This document shows positions 32,101-41,200 of a stretch of DNA of 45,439 bases, in pieces. A program made the position numbers and the translations under genes. The stretch is from assembly GCA_000226015.1 (NCBI GenBank), contig JH155231.1, forward strand, positions 2,198 through 47,636, written 5' to 3'. The DNA comes from Mnemiopsis leidyi. Taxonomy: Eukaryota > Ctenophora > Tentaculata > Lobata > Bolinopsidae. The first letter of the stretch is position 1; each line of letters starts with the position of its first letter. The notes under the pieces were generated by a model. That model did not search any database, was not told where the DNA came from, and worked only from the letters and a program-made list of their open reading frames with translations.

Positions 32101-35100
32101 CTGGCTTGACATTGTTGAACAACCATCATATCCCTGACCAACACACTTTGCTAAATCTAGACCAAGTGCTTTTACAGCTGATAGCAATACCCTTCCAATG
32201 TTCTCCCCGGACATTTTAACCTCTTCATTTGTTGTTCCCGCAATAGACTTTCTTATTTGGGGTATCAGGTCTAGAATCTGAATGGGGTCCTCTCGGATAG
32301 TCCACTGACCCTTCTGGTCTTGAAGAACATATCTCAAACAAATAGCTGTGAGTTCATTCTTGCTCCTATCACTGGTATCATCAGCCAGAATTGACCATGC
32401 TACTGCACCATCTAACCTCTTTATAATATCCCGAACAATAATGTTCTTGACTGTCTTCAAAATTTCATTTTGAATATCAGGGGACATCATAGTCGCATTC
32501 CTTTTGCTTGTCTCGCAATGTTTCTGTAGGGTTTGGTCACCTGATCTTATTCTGAGTCTCAAAATGGCTCTGAAGTTACCATCATTATCAACAGGGTCTA
32601 AGCCCTCGGGGTTAACACAGCCAGCTTCACATCTATCACCTCGAAAAGCTATGTTTTGTTTGGCTAGAGTCACCACCGTGTCAACTATCGGAACAAGCAT
32701 TTTTCTGTTCTCCTCGCCTTCAGCTTTCCTCTTGTCCGATATAAGGTCTCTGATATCCCGTCCTTCGCAGAAGTCATCCATGGCTAATGTGGAAAACTGG
32801 TGGTATTCCTTACCCATGTGGGAAGTGAATTCTCCATTCTTCCCCTTAACGTCATGAAACTTTGTTAGAGGCCGGATAACAAATTTACCCCCACTTTGGC
32901 CAGCCCCTCTGGCCACGCCCCCTACCCCCTTTGTGTGACCGTGAAAAAGCACGCATGGTTTACAAAACACCCCAGGCTGCTTGCGGGATACTGCTAGCCA
33001 TTTGTACTCCTTCAAATGGCTTAGAAGTAATCTCTTTGTGTAACCACCATGTGTGGATACTGGCAACTGGTTCTGCTCAGTAGGTTGCCAGCAGTTCACA
33101 AAGAACAGTTTTTCTTCCTCTGTGAGGTTCTTGCCAACTGCAAATCCGATGTCATTCGGGAAAATCTGATCTGACTCCGAAGTTGTGCTAGAAATCAGGG
33201 GGTCGGGGTTTGGTGGCTGTGGCTCAGGAGTAGGCTCTGGATTAGGTGATTCATCAGGGTTGGGACGGCTTTTCTTCACTAGCCCATCCAAAGTTTTCTG
33301 AACTCGTTTCGGTTTAGTCATGACTTGGACATTCTAGGTATTAATAACTGATTAAAAACAAACTTTAGCCTGTACCTCAATCTTCATCAATGCAACAGCA
33401 AAAAAGAATAATTTAGATTTCAATAAATGATATTATCAGTGGCACGGGCATGGAATTGAACAAAGAACATTCATACACATTACACAAGGTTTAAAAACAG
33501 AATCAATTAGATGACGACATAATGTATATACACAATAATATTAGCACATAAAATTGCTGACATGACCGTGTCTCCTGATCCGTACTCTTACAGTTACAAT
33601 CATATGCCGAAATTGTGTACCAATACTGATTAGAATTTATGTTTTCAGCAATGAAAATTTAGATGTTTAGACAGTAGTCAAATCTGGGGGGTCAATGACC
33701 TGCTTCGCAGGTCATATTTGACCCACCCTTCCCCAAATTGGGGGCGTCATGACCCCCCTGTCCCCCCCCTAACTACGGGCCTGGCTGTGCACCAGTTTTT
33801 GGAGATGAACCTTTATCAGCTATTGACCATGAGAAAGCAAATACACAGAACTAATGCAGGAACTATAAATATGAAATAGAAAATCATACGGACTATAACT
33901 ATAAGCACATGGTTCAGCAATCAACAAGTGTTTTGATTCGATGCGTGAGTTCGTGAGTTCGTGTGTGTGTGGTTATATGTCACGAAGGATTAAATTTAGA
34001 ACAGATAAATCGATCGATTATTATTGTAATTAAACTTTACACGATCTCTGTATCTGTTATCAAGGTCATCAAAGTTTTATTTGCTATAGAGCTAACTCGA
34101 AATGAGCTAAAAGTAAATGCTTGAGATTTAACAATCGTGACTCGTGAGGGCAGACTCGTAACTATTAACGGGAGCAGACTCACAACTTTTATTGATAACG
34201 TTAATAATATTTACCACTACTTGTTTGTTAGGATAGTTAAACACTGGTAGGCATCATGTTAAGCTCAGATCATTACTGCTTGTAGAGCCTAAAGCTCTGA
34301 CCGCCTTTACATAAACGCCCTAATGCTACTCACAAAGATCTCTCCTGAGATTCAACAACTACGCCCTCTGTTAATGTCAACTCATAAATAATGTGGATGG
34401 ATCTTACACACTATACAGAAAATAGACTTGATAAATGTAGCTCAGTAGCCTAAGAATTTACTTACATCGGAGCTTTCGCTAAAAGAATATCTACAAGAAC
34501 GAATGACAGAATGGTTTGGCGCGACCTTGACGCGATGCTTTGTCACTAGCTCAAGGTATAAAGTAAGCAGCTCATGGCAAGCAACGTTGTTTGCTTAATG
34601 GGTTATACAAAACTTGGTAAATAAGCGGTCAGCATCGTATTACTATTGTCACAGCGAGAACCGAGGAAGAAGAACGGTATTTCAAGAGACCAATAACATA
34701 CAATTTGGCAAAATACCTAGTTATTGTACCATTTGTTGACGTATTTCAATGTATTTTGTGCTGAGTTTTAGATAAGACAAGATTTGAAAAAGCAACTTAA
34801 TTTACATTCACAATAATAAAGTGAAATAGAAAACCATTTGACTATCTTCATTGCTCAGATGATGGTAATTTACAGCTAAATTTATGATATCATAAATTGA
34901 GTCGTATTTTCGAAATAAATAAGAAAAAGAAGCCTCCCCAACAATTGGTGTACTTCAGGTTGTTTGACCGGCGCGCATTGAGCACGTGCAGCCCAAACCG
35001 CACGTGCCACGACAATCTGCTCTTGGTAGGGACAACGTCCTTCACTTCGCTAGCTGTGAATCCTGCTAACCCTCATCAGTTTTGTGTGTCTCACGGACCA

Positions 35101-37052
35101 TACCTAGGTTTGTAGTAGTATGGACCGGAAGTCATTTTGACTGTTTTCAAATTCTTAATATATCAATATACAAACGTAAACTTGAAACTTGGTTATTTGA
35201 AGGTCTTTGACCGCACGGAATAATAACTGCATGCACTAGCGCCACTGTCGAAGCGATTCGATAACGGATCCCTCCATTTCATGACAAGGAATAGTGATCT
35301 ACTGGAAATGATCATGAGCGTAAACTGTTAATCTTATTTAGGTACTCACAATATTTTGTAGCAACCCAGACCTCGCTCTAACGATAGATAAATCCAGGTA
35401 TCCACGATCTGCGGTTCTGCTGCGCAGATCAGCGCGCGTTACTGCGGCGCTACGATGTACCTCCCTTCCCGCGTCCTCGACTTGGGGGAAGCAACAGAAT
35501 TACACATGCAGTCTACAATGATAACGGAACTGAAATACTCCTCAACACTCGAACTATAGGTCCGTGACTCAGATATATGTACTATAAGAATTAAGTACTA
35601 TAAATCTGGTCTGGTTGACTTAGTTTTCTCCTCTTGTGTCCTTAGAGTTTATGGAGGTTTCTTGACCTAATTTACAAGCACGGCCAAATTTAGAGTAACT
35701 ATTTTCAATTAACATTTCTGAAAGAACGTTAGACTGTTATCTCACCCTTGTGTAACACTGCTACGTTTAAGCATATTGTACAACAACAACTTTGCAGGTA
35801 CACTCCTTATTTCCAATGTCGACGGTGGCGGAGATCATGTCGCCGCCCAGGCAAGAAATCCACCTGTCGTCGGTCGAGAACGTGTCGTCGTCACCGGGCA
35901 AGCTACCGGCTCCAGAATCAGGGAAGCCACAGGTACGCTCGGCCAACTTGGCTCAGAAATAACAAACTGGTTAGCAGAAAGAGGACAACTTGAGAGTGAT
36001 AGCGGAAGTGAACATGAAGTTCAAAGTGAGACTGTCAGAGAGAATGGCGGGATGATTATGGGACGGTTTACCGGACACAGAAACACGCGGACCATCCTCA
36101 AAGAGGCCGCATTTTGGGACGATCGATACGTTCTCTCAGGTTTGAAATACTTACATTTGAACCTAGTCCATGATGAAGCAGTTAGGCTGGTTCAAAGTTT
36201 TCATGATCTTATCACATTTAAGACACTGTCAATTGTCAATTGGTAAGACCACTATATTTGCGTTCATTTTTGCCCGAAAGGTTCGAAATGAACACTGAGC
36301 CTGCACTTTTAATTTTTGCATATTTTTCTGGAAGTTTCTAACATTTTTCACGATCAGGGAGTGACTGTGGAAGATTGTTTATCTGGGACAAGTACACAAG
36401 TGAGGTGATAACAGCCCTCAAGGTGGATCCCAACACCTCTCTGTCAGTTAAACCTCATCCTTTCGATCCAGTTTTAGCTTGCTCGGGGCTTGATAAGAGC
36501 GTTAAAATCCTGGAACCTAATCTTGAAGTATGTTTGGGAATTGTGATTACTTGCATTTCATCAGTGTGTATTATGTAGTTTATCAAAACGTTAGACATGA
36601 TATCAAATGAATTGTAATTAGGTTTCCTTAATTAGAATTTATTATTTACCTTATTCTATCTTTACCCTGAATATAAATTTGACCACTTTTCTATAGTTCT
36701 ATGGCCTGCATTGGGCCCTTTTTTGCATGGATAGCAACATCCCTATTAAACCTAGCAAAGTATTCGCTACAAATTATAATCTTTACCCTGAATATGAATA
36801 TGACCACTTGTCTATAGTTCTATGGCCTGCATTGGGCCTTGCTAGTAAAGTACTCGCTACAAATTATAATTGCATTCAATAAGAACCCCCTGCCAGGTGG
36901 ATGCCATGACACGTGACGAGATATCAGATCACGTGACTCAGAACTACCGCACTCTGGACGAGGAGGGGATGATAGTGCCCATACCCAACTCTGTGGTCAT
37001 GAGAGCTCTCTCTGCTGTGGACCCTGGCGACTTTCTCGCTGCTATTTTGTAA
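26165..37052 (+). CDS. DCAF6: DCAF6 (NRIP/IQWD1)-like WD40 protein, 8 exons
   Basis: Exons: 26165-26447, 26722-26901, 27050-27251, 34959-35107, 35398-35559, 35798-36139, 36358-36527, 36897-37052 (TAA). They total 1644 nt (547 residues) with all phases matching. WD40 features include [85 protein letters not shown] and [19 protein letters not shown]. The GHRN.RT.IKEA.FW and PHPFDPIL strings and the VP-rich tail before the stop are specific to DCAF6 rather than DCAF8 or DCAF5. Family members are substrate receptors of CUL4-DDB1 ubiquitin ligases; FDRR and HDLR are the kind of WDxR-like contacts that bind DDB1. It is much shorter than vertebrate DCAF6 because the long linker and IQ region are missing. 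The start codon is the first in-frame ATG, with only moderate support. Intron 3 hosts a lectin-TSP1 gene and a hAT transposon. Confidence 0.88.
26580..26710 (+). repeat. About 29-bp tandem repeat (ATGTTGTAAAACAGCCCCAA)
   Basis: Five imperfect copies in DCAF6-like intron 1. The last copy ends about 11 bp before the acceptor of exon 26722-26901. Confidence 0.9.
27476..29799 (-). CDS. Secreted fucolectin-type (FTP) domain + thrombospondin type-1 repeat protein, 6 exons, nested antisense in DCAF6-like intron
   Basis: Exons on the minus strand: 29799-29736, 29475-29358, 28815-28683, 28146-27981, 27746-27576, 27498-27476 (TAA). They total 675 nt (224 residues), all in phase. The signal peptide is [21 protein letters not shown]. 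Residues of about 35-157 form an FTP/F5/8-like lectin domain: [74 protein letters not shown]. Residues of about 161-216 form one TSP1 repeat with [26 protein letters not shown] and all six cysteines, encoded by a symmetrical phase 1-1 exon of 171 nt. FTP lectins bind fucose and act in innate recognition in other animals; the ligand here is not known. An in-frame upstream ATG exists at 29901, but MMLL gives the better signal peptide. Its 5' end lies about 200 bp from the hAT insertion. Confidence 0.86.
28824..28973 (-). repeat. 25-bp tandem repeat x6
   Basis: Six copies starting every 25 bp (unit begins GTTATTTTGTTATTGTAGTG on the + strand). Read on the minus strand, the array runs up to within 8 bp of the acceptor of lectin-TSP1 exon 28815-28683. 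Confidence 0.93.
29040..29228. repeat. Polypurine/polypyrimidine tract
   Basis: About 190 bp on the + strand is almost only A and G (GGAGAG, GAAGAA motifs) with scattered T and few C. It lies in the intron of the antisense lectin-TSP1 gene. It creates long false open frames of Ser-Leu-Phe-Pro on the minus strand. Confidence 0.88.
29999..30006. repeat. 8-bp target-site duplication (GCTGTGCA), left
   Basis: Identical to 33784-33791; 8 bp is the hAT hallmark. Confidence 0.95.
30007..33783 (-). mobile_element. Complete hAT DNA transposon, 3777 bp
   Basis: The left terminus CAGGGCCGTAGCTAGG pairs with the right terminus, whose complement is CAGGCCCGTAGTTAGG (14 of 16 bases). The element is flanked by perfect 8-bp duplications GCTGTGCA. 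It carries one full transposase frame on the minus strand. The left end is GC-rich, with small hairpins such as GGGGCAGAGCCCC, GGGGGCGGAGCCCCC and GCGAAGCGC; the right end has GACCTGCTTCGCAGGTC. Such subterminal motifs are typical transposase-binding regions. The intact frame and perfect duplications imply recent movement. It sits in the third intron of the DCAF6-like gene. Confidence 0.96.
30892..33321 (-). CDS. hAT transposase with TTF-type zinc finger (ZMYM-like/DUF4371)
   Basis: An 809-residue uninterrupted frame. The N-terminus is a Pro-rich low-complexity stretch (21-41), followed by a TTF-type zinc-finger region around 70-180 with FCKPCVLF at 119-126. The DUF4371/RNase H-like core contains ADDTSD (Asp315 region) and [11 protein letters not shown] (Asp399), the usual first two acidic catalytic positions. 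The C-terminal hATC dimerization domain (about 715-790) has [15 protein letters not shown] and [15 protein letters not shown]. Length and order match TTF-type hAT transposases of animals. It catalyses cut-and-paste transposition in the nucleus. No stop or frameshift is seen, so it may still be functional. Confidence 0.95.
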   Translation of the reverse strand: MTKPKRVQKTLDGLVKKSRPNPDESPNPEPTPEPQPPNPDPLISSTTSESDQIFPNDIGFAVGKNLTEEEKLFFVNCWQPTEQNQLPVSTHGGYTKRLLLSHLKEYKWLAVSRKQPGVFCKPCVLFHGHTKGVGGVARGAGQSGGKFVIRPLTKFHDVKGKNGEFTSHMGKEYHQFSTLAMDDFCEGRDIRDLISDKRKAEGEENRKMLVPIVDTVVTLAKQNIAFRGDRCEAGCVNPEGLDPVDNDGNFRAILRLRIRSGDQTLQKHCETSKRNATMMSPDIQNEILKTVKNIIVRDIIKRLDGAVAWSILADDTSDRSKNELTAICLRYVLQDQKGQWTIREDPIQILDLIPQIRKSIAGTTNEEVKMSGENIGRVLLSAVKALGLDLAKCVGQGYDGCSTMSSQRKGVAATFKTEADLAEYYHCVMHKLNLSAASVIKDANIQFAHAAVKKISKFFNASPKRVELLKKLIEDADDSRITRKKLMGLCETRFLERHMAVSTLRNLLPFVLKTLQVIQGWENSEAKLSAHNLECMMERQQFVSSLVMLEHITGVLKPLTEKLQRVDLDIASCIEMTQGLISQLSEMKGEEYWNRVFEEIKLLAQRIGILVTVPRKRTVNQYARIDSQDPSDHYALIWKACLTDVIEDMKLRFDSDKEHLATLEKLIPSKVRHAEGLSSLSITEKLLGRYGKLLSDHDFIDTEREVDRWLKKWFGAHEPPQTAIAALSHTTNFPCVRKLLIILCSLPVSTAEPERVFSKVERTKTAIRSTMTIDRLESLVLIQTHRETIPSTKIIINEFCQKNRRINFG
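33784..33791. repeat. 8-bp target-site duplication (GCTGTGCA), right
   Basis: Identical to 29999-30006. Confidence 0.95.
33792..34958. other. DCAF6-like intron 3, segment after the transposon
   Basis: AT-rich non-coding DNA. No gene is recognizable; the exon at 34959 follows the acceptor TACTTCAG. Confidence 0.5.
36660..36870 (+). repeat. Imperfect direct duplication of about 90-115 bp
   Basis: Two copies, starting at about 36660 and 36781, share CTTTACCCTGAATAT and TTCTATGGCCTGCATTGGGC and end with CGCTACAAATTATAAT. The second copy lacks a 25-bp segment. It fills most of the last DCAF6-like intron and ends 26 bp before its acceptor. Confidence 0.85.
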
Positions 37053-37365
37053 CGGTTCTATAATATAAATTGAAGTTAGACACATGGTCAAGTTATCCGA
37101 TTTTAAGAGTAATTAACGGTTAGATGGATTTTCGAGGGTATGATGCTTACGGGCTTGAACTTTCAAACGTTCGCAATTAATCATGATTTGATATCTGTAT
37201 TGACGTCTTGCATCGGATCAAAGGAATACATGGGTTTTCCGGACTCTTTCGCGACACGGACTCTTCCGCGACTAGTTTTGAGCGACACTTATCATGTTTG
37301 TCGTGGTTCACTTTCATTCCTTATCGCAAACGGTCCGCACTGTCTTAGACGCCACTTTGATAAAA

Positions 37366-37371
37366 AATAAA
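37366..37371 (+). promoter_or_regulatory. Candidate poly(A) signal AATAAA for the DCAF6-like gene
   Basis: It lies 314 nt after the stop codon on the coding strand. The motif is canonical, but use is not proven. Confidence 0.45.
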
Positions 37372-38223
37372 CGCTTAGACACCAATTCTACCAATTATGG
37401 GGAAAAGGATAACGTAAGCAAGAGCGTCTCTGCTGGTAAGAGCGTCTCTGCTTTCACTGTAACATAATCACGTGAACAAGAATCTCATGTATAGCATCGC
37501 AAGAGCCCTTAATATGTTGTGTTCCTGCCTTAAAGGTTATAAGTAAAGGCAAACTTTCGCGGTTGAGTCCGTGTACCATGATGCGATAGGAGAACTATAT
37601 CTGCTGTGCAGAAACTGTTAAATTGTTTGGGAAATATTGTCGATGATATAGCTGACTTTGCGCATAATTATTTATATTTTTTGTGAGGCTTTGTTATAGT
37701 TCCCGTAATTGTCTATTCTCTACTTCTGCCTCTTATAATTTGCAGTCCACCGGCTCTAGATCTTGATGCCATTATCATTGCATAGGTACACCGCTTTTTT
37801 GTTAAAAATCTGCTCAAAAAATGCTGCAAAAGCAACTATCTGCATCATAGATCTACCAATATGTTTTCAGTTCTGTTCCCTTACTCTTGACAATACTTCA
37901 TCTAATACTCAAGTGTCAACTTAACTAGTCTCAAATTAACTCAAGTCTCAACTTAACTAGTCTCAACATAACTAGTCTCAACTTAACTAGTCTCAACTTA
38001 ACTCAAGTCTCAACTTAACTAGTCTCAACTTAACTAGTCTCAACTTAACTAGTCTCAACTTAACTAGTCTCAACTTAACTAGTCCCAACTTAACTAGTCT
38101 CAACTTAACTCAAGTCTCAACTTAACTCAAGTCTCAACTTAACTAGGACTTATTTAGGATGTAAGGACTTTAGCTCTGACCTGCGGGTTCCAGATAACCA
38201 AACCGTGACGTTGTGATGTAATT
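37372..38223. other. Intergenic region upstream of the MGRN1-like gene
   Basis: No coding features. It holds a short repeat of AGAGCGTCTCTGCT at 37420-37453 and the minisatellite at 37913-38147, and should contain the MGRN1-like promoter. Confidence 0.5.
37913..38147 (+). repeat. 15-bp minisatellite (AGTCTCAACTTAACT)
   Basis: About 14 copies, some with a CA insertion (CAAGTCTCAACTTAACT). The array ends about 75 bp before the MGRN1-like start codon. Confidence 0.92.
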
Positions 38224-41200
38224 ATGGGATCAGTTCTAGCCTTGTTCAGAGGTCCTCTCAACCCTCCCCGCAATGAAGAAACCTCTCAGGTAACCTGTCT
38301 TAACTATCTGAGTACTATTTTCAGACTCTGAGCTTTTTACCTAGTTTCAAGCTATCTGCCCTCAATCTGAATATCCTTACGAAACTATGATATATTCCTG
38401 ATACATGTCTTGCTGTAGGTCCAGTTCCCGCCCCGCTCCGGCTGCTACTTCGGTTCCTACTTCATCATGGGCGGGGAGCACTTCAACACGGGTCGCAACG
38501 ACGCTTACTTGTTTGGAGAACCGAACGATCTGACCTTCCTTAACCGGCGTCCGGCACCGTTCCCTTACCCTGCCCCCGCCGCCAGCGAACCTAGCAAAAC
38601 CCTTCAAAGTTTGGTGAACATCCGCCGTGACAGTGTAAAGCTTGTCAAGCCGCCCTGTTGTTGCCCGTGTAACCAGTGTAGTTGCCATGGTAACTACACC
38701 CTCGAATTTGTCTTGGATTCCGACGTGCCCTGTGTAGTCAGGGTTCTAAGTGCCGTCAAGGAAGATGCTATTCATTCCTCACTTCGCGATTCTTCTTTGA
38801 AGCATTTTAACTTTCCTGCAGGTTTGTAATGATTTTGATATTTGTGATCTTTTAATTTTCTTGCGATTTGAGTATATTCAAACTTAAAAGACTTTAATGT
38901 TTTTCTAACTTTCAGAATTGCATCAAGTAAACCTTTTTGTAGCTGTAAATTATGATGGATCCCGTTACCAGGAATCGGACAACAGTTTTCTGAGCCAGAT
39001 CTAGTATTCAGCCCGACTGAGTTTCCCCATTCAATGTTTAAATGGAACAACAACTTAGCTGACCCAATACCGCTGGTATGTTGATTATGAAATTGATGGT
39101 ATTTTTGTGAAGAGTGACAAACTCTAGTAGTATCTTGTGATAGCGATTGATCAATGAGAAGTTAGCTAATTGGTAAGGCTAATCAATATTGATCACGTGA
39201 CATAAGGGGTCGTTCACATATGACGTCAGCAAATTTTCGGTAATTTTTACCCCCATTTCCCCCTCTGTCATCATTCGTCATAATGACAAAACCCCCCTAA
39301 ATTTCAGAGTTAAATTACCATTATTATTATAAATTACCATTATTATCATATTATTATTATGACATCATCACAGTGGAACCCCCCCCCCCTACTTTATGTC
39401 AAAAAACTTTGATTTTTGGTCTTTTAATTTGCAGCCATTTTTGAAATTTTTTATGCTAAGTCAGTGAAAACACAGAATTTCACCAGATATCTAAAAATTT
39501 TCCTTCTGACTTGAAAATTTACCTTCTGATTTTGTAAAATTCTGATGAAATTTTTTAAAAGAAATCAACAATTTTTAAAAAGTCTTAAAAATCCTAAGAA
39601 TGTTTGATTGCATTATCATTGGCCAAACCCTCCTCCCCCTCGTCATCAATCGTCATCATTTGGAACGACCCCCAAACGATAAATGTAACCCTCCCATATA
39701 GACACGTGGTTATTCACTAATTCAGTGTACCTCGGTTGACCATCCTATTTGGACACTATTGGTGGGATTAGTGTGACTAACTATGTGAAAATAAAAGTTT
39801 TCAAGCGATTCCTCCCAGGTTATCCACGTTAGTGTAGAAGCTGACTACCAGGACCACGCCCACTTCGTTTTCTGCATGTTCGAGAAGTCTGCTGACAGCG
39901 TCTTCTCGGTGAAAGTTTTGAAGCAGAAACAGAATATCGACGGAATTTCCTTTATTCTACAAGAGATCTACGGGATGGAGAGCAAGGGAAGTTCCGACAA
40001 ATCTGTGGGTACGTATAACTTAACGGCTGTGGTACGAAGGAAACTTAGGGGTGGTGATTTGGGGTCCCTAAGTAGCTCTTTGTCCTCTATTCAAAAATCT
40101 GCTCGTTCAAGTTTTGTAACGATGTTGTTGGACTGCGATGTCTTTGTTTGATTTCTCACATTTCGTTATGGCAGGTACCATATACCAATAAACACATTTA
40201 GATAAACAAACAGTAAACTTACCGTTGCCAGGTAACGGAGAGTGCGTGGTGTGTCTGAACGCCCCACGTGACACGATGATCCTACCCTGCCGACATCTCT
40301 GTCTCTGTTACACCTGCGCGGAGGACGTCAGATTTAAGAGCAATGTTTGCTTGATGTGTCGACAGCCTTTCCGAGCCCTGTTGAGGATCGAGGCTTTACA
40401 GCGAGTTTCGACAGACGAGTCTGATGGGAAAACCGTAAGTGTAGTGTGTCAGATGGAGTTTTAAAAGTGTTAAATGCATATTAGATAACATAAATTTAAA
40501 TAATTTTAGTTTTAGCAGTCTTGTGCTTTGGTTCCAATCACAACGGTAATATCTATAATCGCTTATGTTGAGTATCAGTGTGAATATTGATGAAGATATC
40601 ACTGAGTGTGTTGCTCAGTTGTAATACTGCCAAACACACAGTGTGAATATTGATGAAGATATCACTGAGTGTGTTGCTCAGTTGTAATACTGCCAAACAC
40701 ACAGTGTGAATATTGATGAAGTTATCACTAAGTGTGTTGCTCAGTTGTAATACTGCCAAACACACAGGACAGTGACGAGATGTTCGAGAGAGTGGACCTG
40801 GTTGAGTACAAGTGTACCAGCTCCTTGGACTCCCATTCTAGAAGTTAGTGTCTTTATCACGCCTTTTACAGGAGTTAGTGTCTTTATCACAATTCATTTC
40901 CAGTTAGTGTCCTCTCCTTATATCTAGTAATCACTTGTTTAATGTATAACCTGATATTAAGGATCAACCGGTCAGAGTTGAGCTTATTGATCTATTTTAT
41001 AGGTTATTGATCTACTTTTATCAGGGGCTAGTGAGACATCACTGCAAGTGGAGGCCGGACCTTCTAAGCTTGACAGTACTGAAGATATAAGACTTGTGTC
41101 CCGACCCTCAGAAGCAGATGCTCTAGGTATTCAAGTCCGGTATTATTCGTTATTTGAATCAATTTAACCAAGTCTAACGCTAAGTCGCTGTGCGCCTGGA

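Noticed and set aside
36140..36242. Continuation of the 35798 frame past 36139 as coding
   Set aside because: The conserved SGSDCG motif continues only after splicing to 36358; the read-through lacks homologous features.
37140..37370. 76-codon frame after the DCAF6-like gene
   Set aside because: It lies in the 3' UTR, ends close to the AATAAA signal and has no recognizable motif.
38928..39003. Use of the acceptor at about 38917 for MGRN1-like exon 3
   Set aside because: That frame meets a TAG before the next donor. The acceptor at 38971 restores the conserved GIGQQFSEP sequence and the correct phase.
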